40,926 bases of DNA, taken from the NCBI GenBank assembly GCA_026986355.1, contig JALSOO010000105.1:1-40926 (forward strand). The letters are read 5' to 3'. A program made the position numbers and the translations under genes. A model generated the notes under the pieces. That model was given only the letters and a program-made list of their open reading frames with translations. It did not search any database and was not told the DNA's origin. This document shows positions 16,626 to 25,394 of the stretch, piece by piece. Origin of the DNA: Campylobacteraceae bacterium. Lineage in GTDB: Bacteria; Campylobacterota; Campylobacteria; Campylobacterales; Sulfurovaceae. Position 1 is the stretch's first letter. Each line of letters starts with the position of its first letter.

Positions 16626-16655
16626 GTTATAATCCTTTAAAAAAAGGATTATAAC
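16626..16655 (-). promoter_or_regulatory. Perfect 13-bp inverted repeat covering the -10 box and ribosome binding site of the GMC operon
   Basis: GTTATAATCCTTT and AAAGGATTATAAC are exact inverted copies separated by AAAA. On the minus strand the first arm supplies TATAAT (16653-16648), a perfect -10 box, and the second arm supplies AAAGGA, the ribosome binding site of the gene starting at 16624. It could be an operator, or, in longer transcripts from upstream, a hairpin that hides the ribosome binding site. A transcript starting at the local -10 would lack the upstream arm and be open. Confidence 0.55.
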
Positions 16656-16693
16656 ATTATATTAGCGATGTTAAATGTATAAGATGTTCCATT

Positions 16694-16780
16694 TTAATCA
16701 ACACTTTTAACACTAATTTGAATATTGTTTAAATTAGCATGTTTTTTTGTAAATAGAAATTGTAGTAGTTCTATAAACAT
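16694..16780 (-). CDS. Possible 28-residue small protein
   Basis: A short minus-strand ORF, MFIELLQFLFTKKHANLNNI then QISVKSVD, is preceded by AAAGGAG five bases before the ATG, one of the best ribosome binding sites in the window. It is too short for the ORF track. The first half is amphipathic and hydrophobic (IELLQFLF), the second half polar. It lies in the otherwise empty 228-bp gap between the yihY-like gene and the GMC pair, with the same direction as both. It could be a small membrane-associated peptide or a leader peptide affecting the downstream operon. No homologue is known to me and chance is possible. Confidence 0.4.
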   Translation of the reverse strand: MFIELLQFLFTKKHANLNNIQISVKSVD

Positions 16781-16852
16781 TGTTTCTCCTTTTATTAATT
16801 TTTTATTAAAAATTTATTCTACTTTATTTTATTAATATTGTCAATATAAACT

Positions 16853-17689
16853 CTACTTAATCTCTTTAATCTCTTCATCTTTTTCTAGTAGAGAACAAAA
16901 TTTTAGACCATGTAGAAATATAGCCCAAGATATATATATCCACAAAAAGAAAAAGAGTAAGATACTAAATCCTCCATAGATGCTTAGGTATGTTTTATTG
17001 TGCATTACATAAAAGACAAATATACTCTTGGCTATATACCAAGCTAGAGAGGCGATAAAGGAGCTAATCGTTGCCGACTTATTACTGATATTTATATTGG
17101 CTGATATTTTATAGGTGAGAAAAAAGATAGACCAAATAATAAAAAATGGTAAGAGTTGCAAGGTATGAATAGTTGAGGTGACGCTATTTTTATCAAGTAA
17201 CTCTTGAATCTCTGTCGATAGATAAAACGATAAAACTAACATAATAGGTGTCAAAGTAACTAGTGTCCAATAGACTGTAACCGAAGCCCAAAAGCTACGC
17301 CGTTTAGTCTCAAAAATATCATTAACAATATAATCATAGTTCTTAAAAAACATCATAGAGGCAAATAGAACATAGATAACTCCTACCATTCCTAACTTAC
17401 CAGAGTTTTCTATAAATGTATTGATATAATGCAAAACCTCTTTTGAGTGTGTAGGCATCAAGTTCTTAAAAATAAGGGATTGTATCTCTTGATAAATATC
17501 ATCAAATATAGGAAGATTTGTAAAGATAGATAAGACAATAACCAATAGAGGAATAATAGAAAATAGAGTATAAAAACTCAAACTAGCAGAGTAATAAGAG
17601 AGTTTATCTGCAAAGAGTTCAGATAGAAAATCTCTTATAAATATATAATACTCTTTAATAAGTTGACGTATATTAATTTGATTTTTCAT
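16853..17689 (-). CDS. YihY/BrkB family inner-membrane protein
   Basis: The 278-residue protein has about six membrane helices. It matches the YihY (UPF0761, BrkB) family: DKLSYYSASLSFYTLFSIIPLL near the N-terminus (family pattern of A/S-rich helix ending in SxxPLL), a central GMVGVIYVLFASMMFF, and the C-terminal SIYGGFSILLFFFLWIYISW with the conserved YG-x4-F/L-x-F-LWIY pattern. Older databases call it ribonuclease BN, which is wrong for this family. The biochemical role is not established; transport has been proposed. It stands alone downstream of the nuo operon, separated by a 167-bp gap containing a strong hairpin, with weak AAAGAG before the ATG. Confidence 0.85.
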   Translation of the reverse strand: MKNQINIRQLIKEYYIFIRDFLSELFADKLSYYSASLSFYTLFSIIPLLVIVLSIFTNLPIFDDIYQEIQSLIFKNLMPTHSKEVLHYINTFIENSGKLGMVGVIYVLFASMMFFKNYDYIVNDIFETKRRSFWASVTVYWTLVTLTPIMLVLSFYLSTEIQELLDKNSVTSTIHTLQLLPFFIIWSIFFLTYKISANINISNKSATISSFIASLAWYIAKSIFVFYVMHNKTYLSIYGGFSILLFFFLWIYISWAIFLHGLKFCSLLEKDEEIKEIK

Positions 17690-17790
17690 AAAACTCTTTT
17701 TTTAGTCAAATAATAGCTAAAATCAAATTAAAATTTATAACCAAAAAAATTTTAAAGACTCAAGTGTCAAATGAATTTTAGAGTTAAATA

Positions 17791-17824
17791 TGTAGGGTGT
17801 AGTAGTCGATGACTACACCCTACA
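17791..17824. repeat. REP-like perfect inverted repeat downstream of nuoN (possible terminator)
   Basis: TGTAGGGTGTAGT and ACTACACCCTACA form a perfect 13-bp, relatively GC-rich stem around an eight-base loop, unlike the surrounding AT-rich sequence. It follows the end of the nuo operon on the minus strand. The base composition and the presence of a RAYT-like transposase remnant elsewhere in the window suggest a REP/REPIN-type element; it could also end nuo transcription, although only a weak T-rich stretch (TATTTAAC) follows. Confidence 0.6.
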
Positions 17825-17856
17825 CATACACGCATAAAGGGTATCACTATAAAAGA

Positions 17857-19371
17857 TTAATTAAATCCAATACCTGACTGTTTAATCATCTCTGTAATTG
17901 TCTCTAAAAGAGGGTCAACATAGAACATTGAACCTACTGTTACAAATACAGCAAGACCGAGAATAGTCAATAGAGGTTTAGAAACATTGTAATAGGTAAT
18001 CTCTTTAGTTACCATATCTGTTGGCTCTTTTAGGAACATATATACGATTAGTTTCAAGTAATAATATGCAGAAATAGCAGAGTTTAGACCCATTACTACA
18101 GCTAACCATAGATAACCAGAGTCAACGGATGCAGACATAATATATATTTTACCCCAAAAGACAGAAAATGGTGGAACACCTGCTAATGATAGCATAAAGA
18201 GTGCCATTACCACAGCACCTACAGGCATAATTTTAATCATTCCTGCAAACTTCTCATAAGGGTGGTCAAAACGTGTATGGTGTACTGTATCTTTGTGACG
18301 ACTAACCCATAACATTGTAAATGCACCAAGGTTTGTAAACATAAAGAGTCCATAGTACAAGAAGATACTAGAGTTTGCTTTGACAGTTGCAAGAGCAACA
18401 GCAGCCATTACAAAACCTGCATGAGAGATTGATGAGTATGCCAACATTCTTTTTACATCTTCTTGGACGAGTGCCATAATATTGGCAATAGTCATAGTCA
18501 CAACAGATAGACAGAGAATAATCTCTTGAACTCCATCAATATTAAGAGCGATAAACATCTCAAAAATTCTCATAGAGACTACAAATGCAGCTAATTTAGG
18601 TACAACCGACATAAATCCTGCTAATGGAGATGACGCACCCTCATAAACATCTGGAGCCCATGTATGAAATGGAAAGAGTGAAAGCTTAAAGGCAAATGCT
18701 ACGAGTAACATTGATGCTCCACCTAAAATCAGAAACATAACTCCTGCTTCGTCCATTCTACTCTGAAGTGCTACACTAATCTGATTTAACTCTAAACTTC
18801 CTGACAATCCATAAAGAACAGCAGACCCCATAGCAAAGAAACCAGCAGATAATGCACCCATTGTAAAGTACTTAACAGAAGCCTCAAATGAGTTTGCTCT
18901 ATTGTGCAGAGCGATAAGTGTATATAGTGATAATGAAGCTGTCTCTAAACCAACAAAGATAAGAATCAAGTTATCTGAACTTACCATAAATTGGAATCCT
19001 GCAACCATAAACAAGAAGAGAGCAAAGAACTCAGGATATGAGTACTCATGGAATCTCTTTGAGGTCAATGCCAAAGGTATAAATAGCATTGAACCTACCA
19101 ATATAGTCACTTGTGCTAGTATAGCTAAACCATCAATAAGAAGAACATCAAAAAAACCATTTTGATACTCAAGACCAAGAACTGAACCTAAATCAACTAA
19201 TAGAATTAAGATAGTAAACATTACATAGAGAGACTTATCTAGTTTATCTTTCATCAAATCTAAAACTAAGATAAGTAAACCACCACCAATTGCAATTAAC
19301 ATTGGCATTAATGTTGCTATATGCAGTTCAGCGAAACCGATATTTACAGGCTCTAATAGAGGTGTTCCCAT
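17857..19371 (-). CDS. nuoN: NADH-quinone oxidoreductase subunit N
   Basis: The 504-residue membrane protein is an antiporter-like proton channel subunit of complex I. The E of FVGLETASLSLYTL corresponds to the conserved TM5 glutamate, K in ASVKYFTMGALSAGFF to the TM7 lysine, and FPFHTWAPDVYEGA to the broken-helix loop. About fourteen membrane helices are visible. It is the last gene of the nuo operon; the ATG overlaps the nuoM stop (TAATG). It pumps protons in the membrane arm next to NuoM, NuoJ, NuoK and NuoA. Confidence 0.95.
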   Translation of the reverse strand: MGTPLLEPVNIGFAELHIATLMPMLIAIGGGLLILVLDLMKDKLDKSLYVMFTILILLVDLGSVLGLEYQNGFFDVLLIDGLAILAQVTILVGSMLFIPLALTSKRFHEYSYPEFFALFLFMVAGFQFMVSSDNLILIFVGLETASLSLYTLIALHNRANSFEASVKYFTMGALSAGFFAMGSAVLYGLSGSLELNQISVALQSRMDEAGVMFLILGGASMLLVAFAFKLSLFPFHTWAPDVYEGASSPLAGFMSVVPKLAAFVVSMRIFEMFIALNIDGVQEIILCLSVVTMTIANIMALVQEDVKRMLAYSSISHAGFVMAAVALATVKANSSIFLYYGLFMFTNLGAFTMLWVSRHKDTVHHTRFDHPYEKFAGMIKIMPVGAVVMALFMLSLAGVPPFSVFWGKIYIMSASVDSGYLWLAVVMGLNSAISAYYYLKLIVYMFLKEPTDMVTKEITYYNVSKPLLTILGLAVFVTVGSMFYVDPLLETITEMIKQSGIGFN

Positions 19372-20894
19372 TATTCTGCCTCCTTTTTACTAATTATAAT
19401 AGCATCTTTTGTTGTTTGTAACTCTGCATGTTCTTCCATCTGAACCAATAACGCTTTAACCGAGTTATCAATTGGATCAAGAACAGGTTTTGGATAGATT
19501 CCTAACCAAACAACAATCGCTACCAATGGGAGAAGTGCTGTAAGCTCTCTACCATCTAAATCTTTTAAACTTAAGTTCTTTTTATGTGTAACAGGACCAA
19601 AAAATGATTTTTTGAAAAGTGCCAACATATATACAGAACCGATAATAATCGTAGACCCTGCAATAATAGTACCTATAACAGAAACTTTATAGAATCCGAG
19701 TAGGACTAAGAACTCTCCAACAAATCCGATAGTTAGTGGAAGACCCACAGATGCCATCAACATTACACCAAATACGGTTGCATAAACAGGCATTACAGCT
19801 GCTAATCCACCAAATTCTGACATTATTTTTGTACCTGTACGTTCATAGATGACACCTACCAACATAAACAACGCTCCCGATACAATACCGTGAGACAACA
19901 TTAAAAATACAGAACCACCAAGACCTTCAGCATTCATAGCAAAAACACCCAGCATAATAACACCCATGTGTGAAACAGATGAGTACGCAATCACTTGTTT
20001 CATATCTTTTTGTGCAAAAGCTACCATTGCTGTAAAGACAACCATAATGATTGATAAGACCATCATAAATGGTGTAAAGTATACAGATGCATCAGGTAAG
20101 ATTGGTAGAGAGAATCGTACAAAACCATATGTACCCATTTTTAGAAGTACAGCAGCAAGGATTACAGAACCGATAGTTGGTGCTTGTCCATGAGCGTGTG
20201 GCAACCATGTATGGAATGGAAACATTGGTACTTTGATAGCAAAACCAGCAAAAAATGCCAAGAACAACCAAAACTGTTGGTCTGTGGTAAGATGTAGTTG
20301 ATACCAATCTAAGATATTAAATGTCCATACTCCATTATCTAAATGATATAGATATGCCATTGCCAAAAGACCAACTAACATGATTAGTGACCCTGCAAAG
20401 GTATAGAGGAAGAATTTAACAGCTGCGTAGACTCTAGTTGGTCCACCCCATGCACCAATAATATAGAGCATTGGTACTAATGAAAGTTCCCAAAATAGAT
20501 AGAATATTATCGCATCTAATGCAACAAATACACCAACCATTGTCATCTCTAGGAAAAGAAGAGATATAATCATATTCTTCATATTTGGAGTATCATCTCT
20601 AAGAGAGATAATTCCTAAAAGTGTAATAAGTGTTGCCATAATGACAATAAAGAGTGATATACCATCAACACCTAAGTTGTATGAGATACCAAACTGTGAA
20701 ATAATAGGGCTAAACTCTGTAAATTGCATTCCTGCATTGACATTATCAAAGCCTACCCATAACCATAATGACAAGACAAACTCTACAGAAGCTACGGCGA
20801 TACCGTAAGCTTTTGCAGAACGCTTATCTACAACAAAACCAAGAACACCTGCTAGTGCAGGGAAAAATATTAAGATACTTAATATATGCGTCAT
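19371..20894 (-). CDS. nuoM: NADH-quinone oxidoreductase subunit M
   Basis: The 507-residue antiporter-like subunit has FWELSLVPMLYIIGAWGG with the conserved TM5 glutamate, AVKFFLYTFAGSLIMLVG with the TM7 lysine, and FPFHTWLPHAHGQAPTIGSV, the strongly conserved half-channel loop of NuoM. Its length is normal. It forms the middle proton channel of the membrane arm between NuoN and NuoL. It begins nine bases after the nuoL stop and is expressed from the operon promoter upstream of nuoA. Confidence 0.96.
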   Translation of the reverse strand: MTHILSILIFFPALAGVLGFVVDKRSAKAYGIAVASVEFVLSLWLWVGFDNVNAGMQFTEFSPIISQFGISYNLGVDGISLFIVIMATLITLLGIISLRDDTPNMKNMIISLLFLEMTMVGVFVALDAIIFYLFWELSLVPMLYIIGAWGGPTRVYAAVKFFLYTFAGSLIMLVGLLAMAYLYHLDNGVWTFNILDWYQLHLTTDQQFWLFLAFFAGFAIKVPMFPFHTWLPHAHGQAPTIGSVILAAVLLKMGTYGFVRFSLPILPDASVYFTPFMMVLSIIMVVFTAMVAFAQKDMKQVIAYSSVSHMGVIMLGVFAMNAEGLGGSVFLMLSHGIVSGALFMLVGVIYERTGTKIMSEFGGLAAVMPVYATVFGVMLMASVGLPLTIGFVGEFLVLLGFYKVSVIGTIIAGSTIIIGSVYMLALFKKSFFGPVTHKKNLSLKDLDGRELTALLPLVAIVVWLGIYPKPVLDPIDNSVKALLVQMEEHAELQTTKDAIIISKKEAE

Positions 20895-20903
20895 AACCCC
20901 TCC

Positions 20904-22814
20904 TTAACCAATGAATGCAGATATACCTGCACCCAATACTAATAATAATGCACCAACACCCATCCAATTAAGGTACGATGATAGGTTACCATTTTGCATA
21001 CCTCTTGATACATCTCCTGATACATAGATTACTTTTGCAATAAAGTCAACTGTGCCATCAACGATAGCTTTATCCATTTCCCAAAACTTATCTGATGCAA
21101 CAGTATATGGCTGAACAATAAACTCATCATAGAACTTTGGAACATAGTATTGGTTTGCAACCAATTTATAGATAAATGAGTTCTCTTTTTTCTCATTTCT
21201 CTTCCAAGCTTTATCCCCTTTACCTGCATATTTTATATAAGCAATACAGATACCTATTAGAGCTAGAACAATAACGATTGTTCCTAAATATGGAGCTAAA
21301 TGATGTGTCTCATGACTCATCTCATAATCTGGAAGGTTTTTGGTAATAAACTCATGGAAATTATCCATAAACCAACCAAATGAGATAGCAAGAACAGCTA
21401 ATGGAGCCATTGCTACAAGTACATATTTGTACATATCGTGTGGGTGGAAACCTAACGCTTTATAACGCTCTTCACCATGGAAAGTAAAGAATACTTGTCT
21501 AAAGCTATAGAATGCTGTCATTCCTGCTGTAATAACCAAAATACCCCAAATGATAAATGAGCCATCATTAAATGCTGTCTCGATAATCGCATCTTTTGAG
21601 TAGAACCCTGCCATAATAGGAAGACCTGCTAGTGCAAATGAAGCGATACCCATATAGATATATGAACCTCTCATCACTTTTTTCATACCACCCATTTTAA
21701 ATATGTCAAGTTCATCATCCATAGCGTGCATTACGTTACCTGCACCCAAGAATAGAAGTGCTTTAAAGAACGCATGTGCTGCTAAGTGGAAAAGTGCAAT
21801 CCAGTAAGCTCCAAGTCCAGCTGCTGCAAACATATAGCCAAGTTGAGAGAGTGTAGAGAGTGCAACAATACGTTTAATATCTCTAGCACTTAGTGCCATA
21901 GATGCAGCATAGAATGCCACAAATGCACCAAGTGATGCGATAAACATAGAGACACCATGAACAGCATCTAAACTAAATAGAGGGTTAGCTCTAATTACCA
22001 AGAAAACCCCTGCTGTAACCATTGTAGCTGCGTGAATAAGAGCAGAAACAGGTGTAGGACCTTCCATTGCATCTGTCAACCATGTATGTAGTGGAAATTG
22101 TGCTGATTTACCCATTGCACCAATAAAGAGTGCCATAGCAATAGCTACGAGAAGTCCATCTGCCAAATGAGGAAGAGCCTTAAATACTACATCATATTGA
22201 AGTGAACCAACATTCCAGTATATAAGGAAAATTCCTACCAACATACCAAGGTCAGCTATACGGTTCATAATAAACGCTTCGTTTGCTGCCCAAGATGGAG
22301 AGATTGATGGATTCTCTTCAAATGTTTTATCCTCTTTATGATACCAAAAACCAATTAGTAACCAAGAACAGACACCAACGCCTTCCCAACCAATAAAGAG
22401 TCCAGCAAAGTTATCACTCATAACCAAAATCATCATGGAAAATACAAATGCAGATAGGTATGAGAAGAATCTATTATACCCTTTATCGTGATTCATATAT
22501 CCTGTAGAGTAGATATGAACAATAGTTGAGACTAAAGTAACAACCAACATCATTGTTACTGATACTTCATCAACCAAGAAACCAAAAGGAATATTTAAAT
22601 CCCCAACAGCAATCCATGTCATCATCTGAACATGAACGGCTCCATGTTCTGCTACATGTAGAGCCAATGTAACAGCAGAGACAAATGCCACTGCAATAAG
22701 GCTTGAATTAACAATACCAACTAGATGTGTTTTGGGACTCCTAGCAAAAAAGAGTCCAGCAAACAATGCACCAACAAAAGGAGCAAAGAGTGCTATATAT
22801 ACAAATTTTTCCAT
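20904..22814 (-). CDS. nuoL: NADH-quinone oxidoreductase subunit L
   Basis: The 636-residue subunit has the NuoL features GWEGVGVCSWLLIGFW (TM5 glutamate), FPLHTWLTDAMEGPTPVSAL (conserved loop), and a C-terminal extension (about 500-636) that includes charged sequence and a final membrane helix, which fits the lateral helix HL and TM16. NuoL is the distal proton channel of complex I. It sits five bases after nuoK. Nothing is missing from the key residues that I can see. Confidence 0.96.
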   Translation of the reverse strand: MEKFVYIALFAPFVGALFAGLFFARSPKTHLVGIVNSSLIAVAFVSAVTLALHVAEHGAVHVQMMTWIAVGDLNIPFGFLVDEVSVTMMLVVTLVSTIVHIYSTGYMNHDKGYNRFFSYLSAFVFSMMILVMSDNFAGLFIGWEGVGVCSWLLIGFWYHKEDKTFEENPSISPSWAANEAFIMNRIADLGMLVGIFLIYWNVGSLQYDVVFKALPHLADGLLVAIAMALFIGAMGKSAQFPLHTWLTDAMEGPTPVSALIHAATMVTAGVFLVIRANPLFSLDAVHGVSMFIASLGAFVAFYAASMALSARDIKRIVALSTLSQLGYMFAAAGLGAYWIALFHLAAHAFFKALLFLGAGNVMHAMDDELDIFKMGGMKKVMRGSYIYMGIASFALAGLPIMAGFYSKDAIIETAFNDGSFIIWGILVITAGMTAFYSFRQVFFTFHGEERYKALGFHPHDMYKYVLVAMAPLAVLAISFGWFMDNFHEFITKNLPDYEMSHETHHLAPYLGTIVIVLALIGICIAYIKYAGKGDKAWKRNEKKENSFIYKLVANQYYVPKFYDEFIVQPYTVASDKFWEMDKAIVDGTVDFIAKVIYVSGDVSRGMQNGNLSSYLNWMGVGALLLVLGAGISAFIG

Positions 22815-22819
22815 TCTTA

Positions 22820-23125
22820 CTATCCTTTCATTGATGAAATTACTTCAAGGTCTAATGAACCATATCTCTTATGGAGTAAGATTAAAAGACCTAAACCAAC
22901 AGCCACTTCAGAGGCTGCAACTGCAATAATGAAGAATGCGAACATCTGTCCTGATAAATCTCCATAATAGTTTCCTATCGCTGCAAATGCAACATTTACA
23001 GCATTCAACATGATTTCCGTAGCAAAGAAGAGCATCAAAAGATTTTTTCTTCTAAGTACGCCTACAAATCCTATACTAAACAGAATCCCTGAAAGTATAA
23101 GATAATGACTAATACCTATCTCCAT
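22820..23125 (-). CDS. nuoK: NADH-quinone oxidoreductase subunit K
   Basis: At 101 residues with three membrane helices, this is a normal NuoK. The two conserved membrane glutamates are visible in FFATEIMLNAVNVAF and AASEVAVGLGLLILL. They form part of the proton path linking the quinone site to the antiporter subunits. The ATG is two bases beyond the nuoJ stop. Confidence 0.95.
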   Translation of the reverse strand: MEIGISHYLILSGILFSIGFVGVLRRKNLLMLFFATEIMLNAVNVAFAAIGNYYGDLSGQMFAFFIIAVAASEVAVGLGLLILLHKRYGSLDLEVISSMKG

Positions 23126-23127
23126 TG

Positions 23128-23733
23128 TTAAGCCTCCTCTTTTTTTAGTTTTTCAGCAATATCAAGCTCTTCAACTTTAAGCTCTTCATCACTCACTTCA
23201 CACTCTGTTAGAGAGTAATCCATCTTTTTACCTGCCAAGATAATACCTGCAATCATTGCAACTAATAACATAACAGCAGCTACTTCAAACGGTATAAGAT
23301 ATTTAGTAAATAGAATCATACCTACATACTCTGCATTTTTAATAGAGTTTCCAAACTCATCTACTGCATATGGATAGAGTGCTTGGATATTGTCTCCAAT
23401 AATTGGTGCAGAGAACATAACTACAAAAAGAACAGCCATCAATCCACCAAGTAGAAATACTAATGGTGCATTTTGATGTCTCTCTTTAATATCTTTGGTT
23501 GCATCAAAGAACATCATTGCAAATGCGTAGAGAGCCATTACAGCACCTACATATACAATCAACTGAACCACACCCAAGAAGTCTGCTCCCAAAAGGAAGA
23601 AGAGTCCTGAAATCATTACCATTCCTGCTGCCAATGAACTCATGGCATAAAGAACATTTTTACTCATCGCCGTAATCGTAAACAGTATCGTAGTCGATAC
23701 TGCAAAGACATAAAAGGCTATCACTTCATACAT
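23128..23733 (-). CDS. nuoJ: NADH-quinone oxidoreductase subunit J
   Basis: The 201-residue protein has about five membrane helices and the NuoJ signature FLGVVQLIVYVGAVMALYAF, the pi-bulge helix TM3 involved in coupling. The C-terminal 35 residues are a charged soluble tail (EVSDEELKVEELDIAEKLKK) that is longer than in minimal NuoJ proteins. It lies between nuoI and nuoK in the standard order. Confidence 0.94.
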   Translation of the reverse strand: MYEVIAFYVFAVSTTILFTITAMSKNVLYAMSSLAAGMVMISGLFFLLGADFLGVVQLIVYVGAVMALYAFAMMFFDATKDIKERHQNAPLVFLLGGLMAVLFVVMFSAPIIGDNIQALYPYAVDEFGNSIKNAEYVGMILFTKYLIPFEVAAVMLLVAMIAGIILAGKKMDYSLTECEVSDEELKVEELDIAEKLKKEEA

Positions 23734-23745
23734 TTTCTTCTCCTT

Positions 23746-24369
23746 TTAGTACGCTAGAGGCGTTGGTTTAATATTCTCATCAGCATTTGGACTGATTGCA
23801 CCAAACCCATCATACTCTTGTTGAAGATTGAGCTTGTCAATTGGTGTCAACATATCTTCAAAGAGTGAGAAACTAGCTCTCTGCTCTGATGCTGTCTCAT
23901 ATCGTGGACCATGTACGATTGCCAACTCAGGACAAACCTCTGCACAATATCCACAAAAGATACAACGTCCAAAGTTGATGGTATACTCTGAAACCTCTTT
24001 TCTTTGGTTTTCATCATATTTTGTCTCCATAGAGATACAATTAGAGATACAAATCTTTTCACAAAGTCCACAACCGATACATCGGTAGTTACCTGACTCC
24101 ATCAATCGAAGCATATCATGAATCGCTCTATATCGTGGAGAGATGGGTAACTTCTCAAATGGATATTGAGTAGTGTGCATTTTGCCACCAACAAGAGCAT
24201 TTCCCATCTCTCTAAAGGTTACCCAAAGCCCTACAAAAAGCTCTGGTTTAAAGGTTCTACCTACAACTTGTTTAAATTGACCCCAGCCTGTAGTCGGAGT
24301 ATGTGCTAAATCAAGTTTTACGTAATTTTGTGTTCCAACATTTCTGTTTTTAAACTGTTCTAAACTCAT
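23746..24369 (-). CDS. nuoI: NADH-quinone oxidoreductase subunit I (2x[4Fe-4S])
   Basis: The 207-residue protein carries two tetranuclear cluster motifs: CIGCGLCEKIC (first, with Ile in place of the usual Pro after the fourth Cys) and CIFCGYCAEVCPELAI (second), corresponding to N6a and N6b. It passes electrons from NuoG to NuoB. The N-terminal part is amphipathic and would contact NuoH. The C-terminal ~40 residues after the clusters are species-specific. Standard position between nuoH and nuoJ. Confidence 0.95.
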   Translation of the reverse strand: MSLEQFKNRNVGTQNYVKLDLAHTPTTGWGQFKQVVGRTFKPELFVGLWVTFREMGNALVGGKMHTTQYPFEKLPISPRYRAIHDMLRLMESGNYRCIGCGLCEKICISNCISMETKYDENQRKEVSEYTINFGRCIFCGYCAEVCPELAIVHGPRYETASEQRASFSLFEDMLTPIDKLNLQQEYDGFGAISPNADENIKPTPLAY

Positions 24370-24382
24370 CGTTACTCCTTCC

Positions 24383-25393
24383 TTAAATTATCATCATCAC
24401 GAGACCCGTGATAACTACATTGATTACTGCCAATGGCATTAATACTTTCCAACACAACCACATAAGTTGGTCTGGTCTAACGTGTGGCCACGCAGCTCTT
24501 ACCCATAGCATAAAGAAGAATGAAAATGCAATTTTACCGATAATCATCAACCAACCTGGGAAAATCCAAAAGTCATTATATCCACCAAGGAAGACAACAG
24601 AAGCAATAACACCAATAGTAATCATATTGGCATACTCTCCAATAAAGAATAGCCCCCATCTCATACCACTGTACTCTGTTACATATCCAGAGATAACCTC
24701 TGCTTCATGCTCCAAAAGGTCAAATGGTGTTCTGTTGGTCTCTGCAAATCCTGCAATCAAAAATAGGACAAATGCTACTGGTTGATAGACAACCAACCAT
24801 GTTCCATCTGCTTGGTAATCATTAAAATCAACAAAAGATAGAGAACCAACCATCATAATAGGAGCTAAAATAGAAAGCCCTGTTACAACCTCATATGATA
24901 AGAATTGGATTGCTGTTCTTGCACTCCCCAAGATACCCCATTTATTCGCTTGTGCCATACCTGCAAGAAGTGGACCATAAAGCCCTGCTGCCATCATTCC
25001 AAGTACAAATAGGATTCCTACATTAATATCAGATGCAATTGATGGAACATAAACATCAACAAGAGGGATAGTAAACCCAGGGAAAACAGGTACTGCTGCT
25101 AGAGCAATAAATGCTGTTGCTGCTGTAATAACAGGAGCTACTGCAAATATAATTTTATTTGCATGTTGAGGTATAATATCCTCTTTGGTAAAGAGTTTGA
25201 TACCATCGGCTGCTAACTGTAACAACCCATAAGGACCTACATGTTGTGGTCCAAGCCTTCTCTGCATAAATGCAAGAATCTTTCTCTCAATATAAGTACC
25301 AAATCCAGCAATAGCTGCGATTACTGCTAAAATCAAAACTGCTTTTATAATAACCCCAACAGCCGTGACTTCTGGTAACATTGTTGAATCCAT
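24383..25393 (-). CDS. nuoH: NADH-quinone oxidoreductase subunit H
   Basis: The 336-residue membrane subunit forms the quinone-access chamber. Conserved stretches are ERKILAFMQRRLGPQHVGPYGLLQ after the first helix, LADGIKLFTKEDI-like AADGIKLFTKED, and AETNRTPFDLLEHEAEVISG with the acidic cluster that links the quinone site to the proton channels. Eight membrane helices fit. The gene starts two bases after the second NuoG. Confidence 0.96.
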   Translation of the reverse strand: MDSTMLPEVTAVGVIIKAVLILAVIAAIAGFGTYIERKILAFMQRRLGPQHVGPYGLLQLAADGIKLFTKEDIIPQHANKIIFAVAPVITAATAFIALAAVPVFPGFTIPLVDVYVPSIASDINVGILFVLGMMAAGLYGPLLAGMAQANKWGILGSARTAIQFLSYEVVTGLSILAPIMMVGSLSFVDFNDYQADGTWLVVYQPVAFVLFLIAGFAETNRTPFDLLEHEAEVISGYVTEYSGMRWGLFFIGEYANMITIGVIASVVFLGGYNDFWIFPGWLMIIGKIAFSFFFMLWVRAAWPHVRPDQLMWLCWKVLMPLAVINVVITGLVMMII

Positions 25394-25394
25394 A

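Noticed and set aside
16853-17689. Ribonuclease BN
   Set aside because: The old label for YihY/BrkB proteins; the sequence is an integral membrane protein without nuclease motifs.
24408-24785. 125-codon plus-strand ORF inside nuoH
   Set aside because: Antisense shadow of a clear complex I gene.
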